From Bradyrhizobium canariense (GTDB taxonomy: Bacteria > Pseudomonadota > Alphaproteobacteria > Rhizobiales > Xanthobacteraceae), in the NCBI RefSeq assembly GCF_018130465.1, contig NZ_JAFCKJ010000004.1:372001-436000 (forward strand): a stretch of 64,000 bases of DNA, given 5' to 3'. The notes beneath the pieces were generated by a model. It searched no databases, had not been told where the DNA came from, and saw only the letters and a list, made by a program, of their open reading frames with translations. Shown in pieces: positions 1-7,755 of this stretch. The translations under genes and the position numbers were made by a program. Each line of letters starts with the position of its first letter. The stretch's first letter is position 1.

Positions 1-143
1 AATAATCCTCGCTAGATCGCGGGCGACAGCAGTTTCAAAATCGCCTGTAGCGTCCGGGCAACAACTCCTGGTCGTCGCAAGCAGCCTCTCGTCGCCGCAA
101 GCAAGATCAACCATCGAAACCCGGACGCGACAGCAAAAGCGCC
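1..143. other. intergenic left edge, nothing recognised
   Basis: This edge sequence lies downstream of the minus-strand aldehyde dehydrogenase. I see no open frame with a ribosome binding site, and no convincing hairpin with a T-tract. It contains short repeats of a 'gtcgcaagcagc' type. The gene to the left is outside the window. Confidence 0.4.
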
Positions 144-1640
144 TTACGCCGTCTTGATCCAGACGGCCTTCACGTTGAGATATTCCTCGACGTGCTGCTT
201 GCCGGACTCGCGGCCGTAGCCGCTCATCTTGTAGCCGCCGAACGGCACGGCCGGGTCCATCGCCTGGTAGCAATTCACCCACACCGAGCCGGCGCGCAGG
301 CTCTTCGCAACCGCATGCGCCTTGCTGACGTCGCGCGTCCACAGGCCCGAGCCGAGACCGAATGTGGTGGCGTTGGCACGCTTGACCAGCTCGTCCATGT
401 CCTTGAACGCGATCGCGGAGATGACGGGACCAAAAATCTCCTCCTGCGCGATACGCATATTGTCCTGGACGCCCGCGAACACCGTCGGCGAGACGAAGAA
501 GCCCTTTGAAAGCGCACCTTCGGTGACGCGGCCGCCGCCGGCGAGCGCCCGCGCGCCTTCCTTCTGTCCGATGTCGAGATAGCTGGTGACGCGCTCGAGC
601 TGCTGCTCGGACACCAGCGGTCCGATCTGGGTGTTGGGATCGAGTCCGTTGCCGACCTGCAGCTTCTTGCCGAACTCGGCGACACGGCCGACGAATTCCT
701 CGTAGATCGACTGCTCGACGAACAGCCGCGTGCCGGCGCTGCAGATTTGCCCCGAATTGGCGAACACCGCCATCGCGGCGCCCGGCACCGCCGCATCGAG
801 ATCGGCATCCGCGAACACGATGTCAGGCGACTTGCCGCCAAGCTCGAGCGAGACACGCTTGAGGTTGCCGGCCGAGGCACGGATGATCGACTGGCCCGTG
901 ACATGCGAGCCGGTGAAGGCAACCTTGTCGACGTCGTGGTGCGAGGCAAGCGCTGCGCCCGCAGTCTCGCCATAGCCGGGCACGACGTTGATGACGCCGG
1001 GCGGCACGCCCGCTTCCATCGCGAGCTCGGCGATGCGCAGCGAGGTCAGCGGCGCTTCTTCGGCGGGCTTGAGCACGACGGTGCAGCCGGTCGCGATCGC
1101 CGGACCGATCTTCCAGATCGTCGCGGTCAGCGGACCATTCCAGGGAATGATGGCGCCGACGACGCCGATCGGCTCCTTCAGCGTGTAGGAGAAGATTTCG
1201 CCGGGCAGCGAGTTCTCGATGGTCTCGCCGTGAATCGCGGTGGTCTGGCCGGCATAGTAGCGCAGCATGCCGACGGCGCGCAGACGATAGGCGCGGGTAC
1301 GGCTGAGCGGCGCGCCCATGTCGAGCGTGTCGAGCTGCGACAATTCGTCGAAATTTTTCTCGACGAGGTCGGCAAGCTTCAGGAGCAGGTTCTGCCGCTC
1401 GAACGGCTTGACCTTGCTCCAGGACCCTTCGAAAGCGCGGCGGGCGGCAGCGACTGCACGGTCGATGTCTTCCTTGTCGCCCTCGGCAACGGTTGCGAGC
1501 AGTTCGCCAGTGGCGGGGTTGTGGGTCTCGAAGCGCTTGCCGGACGCAGCATCGACCCACTTCCCGTCGATCAGCATCTGCTTGTAGGACCCGTTGGCGA
1601 ATGGATGGCGCGTGATCGGAATAGCCTGCGACACAGCCAT
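144..1640 (-). CDS. NAD(P)-dependent aldehyde dehydrogenase
   Basis: This 498-residue protein is the usual length for the ALDH superfamily, which oxidises aldehydes to carboxylic acids with NAD(P)+ in the cytosol. I see the coenzyme-side ELGGKSPD motif near residue 265 and the catalytic cysteine in SGQICSAGT near residue 300. The C-terminal PFGGYKMSGYGRE segment is typical of betaine-aldehyde/phenylacetaldehyde-type enzymes. The frame stays open further upstream, but the ATG at 1640 is preceded by AGGGAG at a good distance, and the residues before it do not look like ALDH. The gene is divergent from a short-chain dehydrogenase and next to two amidohydrolases, which suggests a catabolic cluster. 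The substrate cannot be read from sequence. Confidence 0.93.
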   Translation of the reverse strand: MAVSQAIPITRHPFANGSYKQMLIDGKWVDAASGKRFETHNPATGELLATVAEGDKEDIDRAVAAARRAFEGSWSKVKPFERQNLLLKLADLVEKNFDELSQLDTLDMGAPLSRTRAYRLRAVGMLRYYAGQTTAIHGETIENSLPGEIFSYTLKEPIGVVGAIIPWNGPLTATIWKIGPAIATGCTVVLKPAEEAPLTSLRIAELAMEAGVPPGVINVVPGYGETAGAALASHHDVDKVAFTGSHVTGQSIIRASAGNLKRVSLELGGKSPDIVFADADLDAAVPGAAMAVFANSGQICSAGTRLFVEQSIYEEFVGRVAEFGKKLQVGNGLDPNTQIGPLVSEQQLERVTSYLDIGQKEGARALAGGGRVTEGALSKGFFVSPTVFAGVQDNMRIAQEEIFGPVISAIAFKDMDELVKRANATTFGLGSGLWTRDVSKAHAVAKSLRAGSVWVNCYQAMDPAVPFGGYKMSGYGRESGKQHVEEYLNVKAVWIKTA

Positions 1641-1823
1641 GGCTGCACTCCCTGTCAAAATGATTGATTGGTTCGATCTGGCGGGATCGTCAGGTCGATA
1701 CAATACTGCGATGCCGGATAGGCGTAAAGTCGGCGCGGAACGAAGACCTCCCATGCCGACTTGTGCAGGGTCGCGCGAGCGCCATGTTATAGCTCGACCG
1801 AGCCCCTCCCCCGGAGACGATCC

Positions 1824-2669
1824 ATGCCGCACCCCGCCATCGTCAAAGACAATGTTGCCGTGATCACCGGCGGTGCGTCCGGCATCGGATTCGCCGTCGC
1901 TTTGGCCTTCGCACGCGACGGCATGAAGGTGTGTATCGCCGATGTGGATCAGGCACGGCTGGCGGAAGCCGCGACAAGACTCTCATCCGTCACGTCCGCC
2001 ACACATGTGATGACCTTCGTGGTTGACGTCAGCAAGGCCGAGAGCGTGACGGAGCTGGAACGCGCCGTGCGCGAGCGCTTCGGCGGCACCGACATCCTCA
2101 TGAACAATGCGGGTATCCAGCCGGGCAGCACGCTGTTCGGCGAACCCGACACCTGGCAGCGCATCATCGGCGTCAACATGTGGGGCATCATCAACGGCTC
2201 GCGCATCTTCGCACCCAACATGATCGCGCGCGGTAGGGCCGGCCTCATCGTCAACACCGGCTCGAAGCAGGGCATCACCACCCCGCCCGGCGATCCCGCC
2301 TACAACGTCTCCAAGGCCGGCGTGAAGGCTTTTACTGAAGCGCTCCAGCACGAACTGCGCAACACTGGAGATTGCCGCATCACCGCACATCTGCTGATCC
2401 CCGGCTTCGTCTTTACGGGTCTTACCGCGAAGGGCCGCACAGAGAAGCCGGCCGGCGCCTGGACGGCCGAGCAGACCGTGAATTTCATGTTGGCGCGGCT
2501 GGAGGCCGGCGATTTCTACATCCTGTGCCCGGACAACGACGTCCCGCGCGCACTCGACGAAAAGCGCATGCTGTGGGCCGCCGGCGACATCGTCGAGAAC
2601 CGTCCGCCGCTGTCCCGCTGGCATCCGGACCATGCGGATGCATTCGCGAAGTTTGTGAAGGGGAAATAG
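1824..2669 (+). CDS. SDR family NAD(P)-dependent oxidoreductase
   Basis: This is a classical short-chain dehydrogenase/reductase of 281 residues. The Rossmann motif TGGASGIG lies near residues 15-22, NNAG near residue 94, and the catalytic YNVSK (Tyr and Lys four apart) near residues 160-164. These features fit an NAD(P)-dependent alcohol or keto reductase. I chose the ATG at 1824 because a GGAG sits just upstream; a longer in-frame start at 1761 has no such site. It is divergent from the aldehyde dehydrogenase across about 180 bases, so the two may be co-controlled. A C-terminal extension of about 50 residues follows the core fold. The substrate is unknown. Confidence 0.92.
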   Translation: MPHPAIVKDNVAVITGGASGIGFAVALAFARDGMKVCIADVDQARLAEAATRLSSVTSATHVMTFVVDVSKAESVTELERAVRERFGGTDILMNNAGIQPGSTLFGEPDTWQRIIGVNMWGIINGSRIFAPNMIARGRAGLIVNTGSKQGITTPPGDPAYNVSKAGVKAFTEALQHELRNTGDCRITAHLLIPGFVFTGLTAKGRTEKPAGAWTAEQTVNFMLARLEAGDFYILCPDNDVPRALDEKRMLWAAGDIVENRPPLSRWHPDHADAFAKFVKGK

Positions 2670-2675
2670 GCTATT

Positions 2676-2786
2676 TGATCCTCATGGTGAGGAGCGCGGA
2701 ACGCGCGTCTCGAACCATGCAGGCCCGGCTGGGGCCTCGATCCTTCGAGACGCCCGCTTCCAGCGGGCTCCTCAGGATGAGGATCT
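2676..2786. repeat. palindromic intergenic repeat (CTCAGGATGAGG family)
   Basis: The sequence begins with CTCATGGTGAGGAG and ends with CTCCTCAGGATGAG, framing a GC-rich inverted segment that includes 'ccttcgagacgc'. A related element lies at 19646-19787. I know this type as common in Bradyrhizobium/Rhodopseudomonas intergenic DNA. It also sits between two convergent genes. Confidence 0.55.
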
Positions 2787-2799
2787 ACACAGGGGCGCT

Positions 2800-3006
2800 C
2801 TACAATGTTTCTTGCTGATGCCCGCAATTCTTGCAGGCGAACTTGACGCGGGTCTGCCCCTTTGGCGCCTGCACCCGATTCGGGGCGCCGCATTTACCGC
2901 AGACGGCCTCGATGCGGGTATCGCCCTGCTTGATGACGACGTTCTTCTTTTCCATCGATTCGCGGATCAGGCGCTCGGCCTCCTCACGCAGGGATTGTTT
3001 CGACAA
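2800..3006 (-). CDS. small zinc-ribbon protein
   Basis: This 68-residue protein carries two CxxC pairs (CGKCG and CKNCG) about 20 residues apart near its C-terminus, a clear zinc-ribbon pattern. The N-terminal half is a charged, helical segment (EEAERLIRESMEKK). I chose a TTG start at 3006 because GGAG lies six bases upstream. A longer frame starting at 3072 has no ribosome site and begins with low-complexity Arg residues. A later ATG (MEKKN) is also possible. The function is unknown; nucleic-acid binding or a structural zinc module are guesses. It lies downstream of the Rieske gene on the same strand, with a gap of about 75 bases. Confidence 0.75.
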   Translation of the reverse strand: MSKQSLREEAERLIRESMEKKNVVIKQGDTRIEAVCGKCGAPNRVQAPKGQTRVKFACKNCGHQQETL

Positions 3007-3079
3007 AGCTCGTCTCCGCCTCTGAAAAGCGCGAGAGCCATATCGCACTTGCGTCAAAATCACAATCGGCAATGCCGGC

Positions 3080-3493
3080 TCAGACCTCGACGATCACATA
3101 ACTGTCCTCGACATGCACCGGAAACGTCTCGGCAACATACGGGCCTTTCTGGAGTTCCTCGCCGCGCTCCACCGCGACGGGATATGACCTTATCTTGACG
3201 CGCTTCGGGTCGAACCACGACTGGCCGTTGCGCATGTCGAATTCCCATCCGTGCCAGGGACAGCGCAGCATCTCGCCGACGCGCGAGCGCTCGTAGATAC
3301 CCGGCTCGGGCGAGGTCAGCCGCGCCACACAGGCCGCTTTCTCCAGCGGGGCGCCTTCGTGCGGACAGCGGTTCAGCAAAGCGAAGAACTCACCATTGAC
3401 GTGGAACACGACGATGTCGCGGCCGGCGACATCGACCACCTTGTTGCCGCCGGGCGGGATCTCCGAGATGGACGCGACGATGTGACGGGCCAT
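3080..3493 (-). CDS. Rieske 2Fe-2S ferredoxin-like protein
   Basis: This 137-residue single-domain Rieske protein has its cluster ligands in place: Cys43-Pro-His45 and Cys78-Pro-Trp-His81. Such proteins act as electron carriers for ring-hydroxylating or other oxygenases in the cytosol; no signal peptide is visible. The frame extends upstream, but the ATG at 3493 follows a GAGAGGGG site. It starts 16 bases after the stop of the upstream amidohydrolase, so the three genes 5701-3080 form one minus-strand operon. No oxygenase alpha subunit is present in this window, so its redox partner must be encoded elsewhere. The 22-residue spacer between the ligand pairs contains an extra Cys (Cys55). Confidence 0.9.
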   Translation of the reverse strand: MARHIVASISEIPPGGNKVVDVAGRDIVVFHVNGEFFALLNRCPHEGAPLEKAACVARLTSPEPGIYERSRVGEMLRCPWHGWEFDMRNGQSWFDPKRVKIRSYPVAVERGEELQKGPYVAETFPVHVEDSYVIVEV

Positions 3494-3509
3494 ACCGTTC
3501 AGACCCCTC

Positions 3510-4622
3510 TCAGAACTTGTAGACCGCGCGGGCATTGCTGCTGAAGATTTTCCTTCGTTCGGCCTCCGTCAGCGGCGTCTTGAAGGCGAAGCGCGGATCG
3601 TCGAAATCCCAGTGTGGATAGTCCGACGAGAACAAGAGACGGTCGATGCCGACCCATTCGATCAGCGAGCGCAGGTGCCGGGCTTCGTCAGGCTCGTCGA
3701 TCGGTTGCGTCGTGAACCAGAAATGCTCGCGGACATATTCCGACGGCTTGCGCTTGAGATGCGGCACCTCGCTGCGGAAGCGCTCAAAATGCTGGTCCAT
3801 CCGCCACACCGCGGACGGGATCCAGCCGAAGCCGCCCTCGATGAAGACGAACTTCAATCTTGGAAAGCGCTCCGGAACACCCTCGATCACGAGACTGGCA
3901 AGCTGCGCCGCAATGGTGTGCGCGTTGGACTGGTGCTCCTCGACATAATAGGACGGCCAGCCGCCACCGGTCGGCGCATGCCCGCCATAGCCGCCGACAT
4001 GGATGCCGAGCGGCAAGTCCAGCGCCTCGGCGCGCTCGTAGATCGGCCAATAGCGGCGACGGCCGAGCGGCTCGTTGGCACGCGGCGAGACGTTGATCTG
4101 AATGTATTCGCCGATTTTCGCGCAGCGTTCGATCTCGGCGAGCGCGAGGTCGCCGCCGTCCTGCCCAACCAGGATCGAGGCCTTCAGGCGCGGGTCGCGA
4201 TGCGACCAGAACGCCAGTTGCCAGTCGTTGATGGCACGCTGGATCGCGGCGCCGAATTCGAGGTTCTGCTGCGAGAAGATGAAGAGATCGAGCACCTGCA
4301 AGATCCCGAATTCGACGTCGAGCGGATCGAGATGCTGCTTCTGCATGAAGGCGAGATCCGAGCCGGGCGGCCCGCCCGTTGGCGGCCAGGCATCGCGGCG
4401 CGCGATCAACGGCGAGGAGCGCGGATAGGGCGTGGTGAACAGATAGGGCGTGCGCAAATGGCTGCCATATTCCTTCAGATGCTGCTGCCAGCGCTTCGGC
4501 AGGAACTCGTTGAGATCGTCGGTCGAGCGCAGGCTCGGATGGACGTCGCAATCGACGATGCGCAGCCGCGAAGCGGCGGGCTTCTCGTCTTCCCGCAGCG
4601 GGCGGTCGATGACCTCACTCAT
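3510..4622 (-). CDS. amidohydrolase family protein (ACMSD-like), copy 2
   Basis: This 370-residue metal-dependent hydrolase belongs to the amidohydrolase_2/ACMSD-like TIM-barrel family, which includes decarboxylases and hydrolases of aromatic-ring products. The first-strand metal motif is DCDVHPS (Asp24, His28). The C-terminal FSSDYPHWDFD carries the conserved Asp. A GGAGG precedes the ATG at 4622. The upstream gene, 14 bases away, is a paralogue with the same end motifs, and the Rieske gene follows at once. The pair with a ferredoxin suggests a pathway for an aromatic compound, but substrate and reaction cannot be read here. Confidence 0.9.
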   Translation of the reverse strand: MSEVIDRPLREDEKPAASRLRIVDCDVHPSLRSTDDLNEFLPKRWQQHLKEYGSHLRTPYLFTTPYPRSSPLIARRDAWPPTGGPPGSDLAFMQKQHLDPLDVEFGILQVLDLFIFSQQNLEFGAAIQRAINDWQLAFWSHRDPRLKASILVGQDGGDLALAEIERCAKIGEYIQINVSPRANEPLGRRRYWPIYERAEALDLPLGIHVGGYGGHAPTGGGWPSYYVEEHQSNAHTIAAQLASLVIEGVPERFPRLKFVFIEGGFGWIPSAVWRMDQHFERFRSEVPHLKRKPSEYVREHFWFTTQPIDEPDEARHLRSLIEWVGIDRLLFSSDYPHWDFDDPRFAFKTPLTEAERRKIFSSNARAVYKF

Positions 4623-4636
4623 GCGAACCTCCAAAG

Positions 4637-5701
4637 TCAGTTGGCGAGCGACAGCCGCGGAAACGTCTCCAGCGGGTTGTCGACGCACATCTTCGAGATG
4701 ATGCCGTTCGGCAGGTTCGGCGGGATCGGATCGTCGCCGTCGAACTGCCAATGTGGATAGTCGGACGCGAACAGGAACATCTTTTCGGAGCCGATCTGGT
4801 CGATGATCTCTTCGACGCTTTTGGCGTCGCCCGGCGCATCGAACGGCTGCATTGTCACGCGGAAATTATCGCGGATGATCGCAGCCGGCTCGCGCTCGAC
4901 CCAGGGCACCTCGACGCGCACCCCGCGCCAGGTCTTGTTGGCGCGCCACATGAAGGCCGGCAGCCAGCTCACACCGGATTCCATTAGCACGACCTTGAGG
5001 TTCGGATACTTGCCGAACACGCCCTCATAGATCAGGCTCAGGATCTGCGCCTGAAACGCCTGCGCCTCGACGAAGTAATATTCGTAGCGGTGCGACGGCC
5101 AGCCGGCCGAGCTCGGCGCCTGCCGATATTGCGTGCCGGCGTGGATCGCGAGCGGCAGCTTGTATTTCTCAGCGAGCCGATAGACCGGCCAAAAATGCCG
5201 CCGTCCCAGCAGCGTCTCGCCCTGTGCCAGCACCAGGATCGAGACGAAGCAGTTATCGCCGCAGCGGCGCTCGATCTCCTCGATCGCCAGATCCGGGTCC
5301 TGCATCGGCACCACGATCGAGGCCCGCAGGCGCGGATCGCGCGACAGCCACTCGGTGGCGATCCAGTCGTTGATCGCCTTGCAGAAGTCGGCCGCCATGT
5401 AGGGGTCGAACACGGCCTGCGCGCCATAGAGCACGTTAAGGATTGCGTGGCTGGCACCCAGCTGTTCGAATGCGCCCTTCTGCACCATCGCAAGGTCGGA
5501 GCCGGGCTTGGCGCCATTGGCCGGCCGCCAGTCGGCGCGGCCCGCCAGCGGCATGCCCGGCGGATAGGAGGTAAGGTCGAGCCCGTCGATGGCCCGGCTC
5601 ACCACCTGCTCTTTCCAGTGATCGCTGAGATAGGGCAGCAGCGTCGTGCGCGTGCCACCGACCGCCGGATGGATGTCGCAGTCGATCCGCGTCGCCGCCA
5701 T
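4637..5701 (-). CDS. amidohydrolase family protein (ACMSD-like), copy 1
   Basis: This is the first gene of the minus-strand operon, 354 residues, and a paralogue of the next gene. It starts with the metal motif DCDIHPAVGG at residues 7-16 and ends with FASDYPHWQFDGDD. This fits the amidohydrolase_2 TIM-barrel fold. The frame runs upstream to 5809, but the ATG at 5701 follows GAGGAAG at the right distance and the upstream residues have no family match. The two copies differ enough (for instance in the central loop) to suggest different substrates or a hetero-oligomer; this is inference. Confidence 0.9.
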   Translation of the reverse strand: MAATRIDCDIHPAVGGTRTTLLPYLSDHWKEQVVSRAIDGLDLTSYPPGMPLAGRADWRPANGAKPGSDLAMVQKGAFEQLGASHAILNVLYGAQAVFDPYMAADFCKAINDWIATEWLSRDPRLRASIVVPMQDPDLAIEEIERRCGDNCFVSILVLAQGETLLGRRHFWPVYRLAEKYKLPLAIHAGTQYRQAPSSAGWPSHRYEYYFVEAQAFQAQILSLIYEGVFGKYPNLKVVLMESGVSWLPAFMWRANKTWRGVRVEVPWVEREPAAIIRDNFRVTMQPFDAPGDAKSVEEIIDQIGSEKMFLFASDYPHWQFDGDDPIPPNLPNGIISKMCVDNPLETFPRLSLAN

Positions 5702-5866
5702 GGATGCTTCCTCGCACAATCTTATTGGCGGCGTTCTTTGCGCACCGCTGGTCCAGAGTGCTCCGGCCGCCGCCGGTGCGCAAGAGCGCACGCCCGCGCG
5801 ATCCGTCATGGCTCGGTTGCATCTCGCAGGCGCGATATGAGGTTTCGCGGAATGCGCTCCGGCGCC

Positions 5867-5897
5867 GAAGCAGCGGAGCGAATTGCTCCGCTGCTTC
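5867..5897. terminator. perfect 13-bp stem hairpin
   Basis: GAAGCAGCGGAGC and its exact reverse complement GCTCCGCTGCTTC are separated by five bases. No T-tract follows on either strand, so it may be a Rho-assisted terminator or an mRNA-stabilising hairpin. It lies between the divergently read region upstream of the amidohydrolase operon and the 3' end of the YiaA-like gene. Confidence 0.5.
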
Positions 5898-5918
5898 CTT
5901 GCGTATTGTCCATGCCCA

Positions 5919-6194
5919 TCAAGCCGCCTTGGAGACTTCCATCAGCAGACGTTCCGCCTTGGCATCCTCGATGCGGTTCACCATCCGGCTGCTTTCATGG
6001 TTGTCGCGGACCGTCTTGGTCAGGGTGATGCAGGTTTGGATCAGCATCACGATGCCCATGGTGAGATAACCCTTCATCCAGAGATCGATCGGCAGGAAGA
6101 AGATGCCGATGGCGATGAGGAACGCGGAGGCTGCGAAGGACGCGTAAGTGAAAGTCACCCAGGCGCTGCTGTGGGGCTGGCCATTCTGGTTCAT
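5919..6194 (-). CDS. YiaA/YiaB-type inner-membrane protein
   Basis: This 91-residue protein has two hydrophobic segments (near residues 12-34 and 39-60) separated by a short loop, then a charged C-terminal tail. This matches the small YiaAB two-helix domain found in inner-membrane proteins of unknown function. It starts 40 bases after the stop of the PspA-like gene and reads in the same direction, so they are probably one transcript under the TetR-type operators upstream. A role in envelope stress is suggested only by this partner. The ATG follows an AGGAGA site. Confidence 0.8.
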   Translation of the reverse strand: MNQNGQPHSSAWVTFTYASFAASAFLIAIGIFFLPIDLWMKGYLTMGIVMLIQTCITLTKTVRDNHESSRMVNRIEDAKAERLLMEVSKAA

Positions 6195-6234
6195 GGTGGT
6201 CTCCTGTTGGTTCGAATGATGATGGGGTTTGGGA

Positions 6235-6930
6235 TCAGACAGTCGGCGTGCGCTTGGACTTCAACCGCGCCAGTACGTCGTCCGCGGTCGTCTTGAGCCG
6301 GGGGCCAAACCCCTGCTCGGCGAGTTTCTCGGCGGTGGCGAGCGGACCGGTGGCCGCATCGAGCTCGACCAGCGCGTCGTCGGCGGCCTGGGCTTCCATC
6401 TGCCGCTCCCGAAGCCGCCTCAAAGTGCTCTCCGCCTCCGGCAGCGTGGATTCGTAAGGGCGTGCTGCCTCGATGCCGCTGCGGCGAAGCGAGCGCACCG
6501 CTTCCGAGGCACGGGCGACGCGGCGGCCGCGGTCGAGCTCGGTGATGCGGGCCTGCGCGCTTGCGACGTGCCGCTTCAGCCTGATGATCTCCGTTGCGAA
6601 CAAGGCGCGTGCCGTCAGCGCCGCATCGCGATCGGCCTCAAGGCCCGCGATGGCCTCGGCGGCATCGTTGGCGAGATCCTCGCGGCCGCCGTCGAGCGCC
6701 GCAATCGCGCGGGTCTCGAGATCGGCGATGCGGGCGACGGTCGCCTCGAGCTTGCGGCCTTCTTGCTGGTCCTGTGCGATCGCCAGCGCCAAGGTCCGTT
6801 TGCCGCGCTCGACGGCGGCTGCCGCGTCGCGCATCTGTTGATCGAGGATCAGAAGGGCGGTCCGGTCTTCCAGCTCCTCGCCGGCGGCGGCCACGCTGCC
6901 GCGGAAAAGTGTCACTACAGTCTTGAACAT
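6235..6930 (-). CDS. PspA/IM30 family phage-shock-like protein
   Basis: This 231-residue protein is almost wholly alpha-helical and charged, with heptad-like Leu/Ala spacing over about residues 20-200. It starts MFKTVVTLFRGSV, the amphipathic opening typical of PspA/IM30 proteins, which coat and protect stressed membranes. The ATG at 6930 follows AGGGAG; the longer frame has no site. No pspF or pspBC lies nearby. Instead the gene is divergent from a TetR regulator with three palindromic boxes in the gap, and a YiaA-type membrane gene follows. Regulation by TetR rather than by PspF/sigma-54 is the unusual point. Confidence 0.85.
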   Translation of the reverse strand: MFKTVVTLFRGSVAAAGEELEDRTALLILDQQMRDAAAAVERGKRTLALAIAQDQQEGRKLEATVARIADLETRAIAALDGGREDLANDAAEAIAGLEADRDAALTARALFATEIIRLKRHVASAQARITELDRGRRVARASEAVRSLRRSGIEAARPYESTLPEAESTLRRLRERQMEAQAADDALVELDAATGPLATAEKLAEQGFGPRLKTTADDVLARLKSKRTPTV

Positions 6931-6946
6931 TGTCGGCTCCCTGTTA

Positions 6947-6959
6947 TGAGCGTTGCTCA
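6947..6959. promoter_or_regulatory. TetR operator candidate 1
   Basis: TGAGCGTTGCTCA is a 13-base palindrome with a three-base centre, only 16 bases upstream of the PspA-like start codon. The exact reverse complement occurs at 7005-7017. It probably overlaps the leader of the pspA-like transcript. Confidence 0.7.
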
Positions 6960-6982
6960 CAGATGGTTTGTAGCAGCAACCT

Positions 6983-6995
6983 TGAACATCGTTCA
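6983..6995. promoter_or_regulatory. TetR operator candidate 2 (variant)
   Basis: TGAACATCGTTCA shares the TGA-N7-TCA frame of the other two boxes but has AAC/GTT arms. It lies 36 bases (centre to centre) from box 1 and 22 from box 3. Confidence 0.55.
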
Positions 6996-7004
6996 ATAAT
7001 TATT

Positions 7005-7017
7005 TGAGCAACGCTCA
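7005..7017. promoter_or_regulatory. TetR operator candidate 3
   Basis: TGAGCAACGCTCA is the inverted copy of box 1. It ends 16 bases before the tetR start codon, the mirror of box 1's distance to the PspA gene, which supports autoregulation plus control of the divergent operon. Confidence 0.7.
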
Positions 7018-7033
7018 CGAATTTGGTTAACAA

Positions 7034-7663
7034 ATGACTAAAGCCTTGGAGCGTCGAGAGAAACTGCGGGCCGACCTGATCCTGGCAGCGGAGCGGATGA
7101 TCGCGACCCGCGGATTGGCGGGCCTGAAAACCCGCGATCTGGCGCGCGAGATCGGCTGCGCCAATGGCGCGGTCTATAATCTCGTGGCCGACGTGGACGA
7201 GTTGGTCCTGCGCGTCGGCTCGCGCACGCTGCTCCGGCTCGACCAGGCGCTCAGCGCAGCGGTACGCGCGGGCAATCCATCGCCGCAGGAGACGCTGGTC
7301 CGCATCGCGATCGCCTATTGCGATTTCGCCGCGGAGAATCTCGAACTCTGGCGCGCAATGTTCGAGCACCGCATGGAGCCCGACAAGGATGTCCCCGACT
7401 GGTCCGTCGACGACCAGATGCAGCTGTTCCGTCACATCTACGCGCCGCTGGCGGCGTTGTTTCCAAAGCGAGGGACGGAGGAACTCGGCATCACCGCACG
7501 CAGCCTGTTCTCGGCCGTGCACGGCATGGTGGCGCTGGGGCTCGAGCAGAGGCTGGTCGCCGTGCCGCTGCCGGCGCTGCGCAAGGAGATCGCCATCCTC
7601 GTGCGCGCGATGATTGACGGACTGATGGCGCGGGCGGCGCAGGGGCCGAGAGAGAACAGCTAA
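7034..7663 (+). CDS. TetR/AcrR family transcriptional regulator
   Basis: This 209-residue regulator has a typical TetR N-terminal DNA-binding region (residues about 8-55, with helix-turn-helix around TRDLAREIGCANGAVYNLV) and a helical C-terminal ligand domain of the WHG type. It is divergent from the PspA-like/YiaA pair, and three similar 13-base palindromes lie in the 103-base gap, so it most likely represses both directions. The ligand is unknown. The start ATG at 7034 has only a weak upstream purine run, which is consistent with low expression. Confidence 0.9.
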   Translation: MTKALERREKLRADLILAAERMIATRGLAGLKTRDLAREIGCANGAVYNLVADVDELVLRVGSRTLLRLDQALSAAVRAGNPSPQETLVRIAIAYCDFAAENLELWRAMFEHRMEPDKDVPDWSVDDQMQLFRHIYAPLAALFPKRGTEELGITARSLFSAVHGMVALGLEQRLVAVPLPALRKEIAILVRAMIDGLMARAAQGPRENS

Positions 7664-7755
7664 ACTGTCGTCGGCGCCTGACTAAAATTTCACCTGTCGC
7701 ACCGCATGCAGCGCGCTTAGCTTCGCGAGGTCCAATTCTCTCTCCGGAGCCTCCA

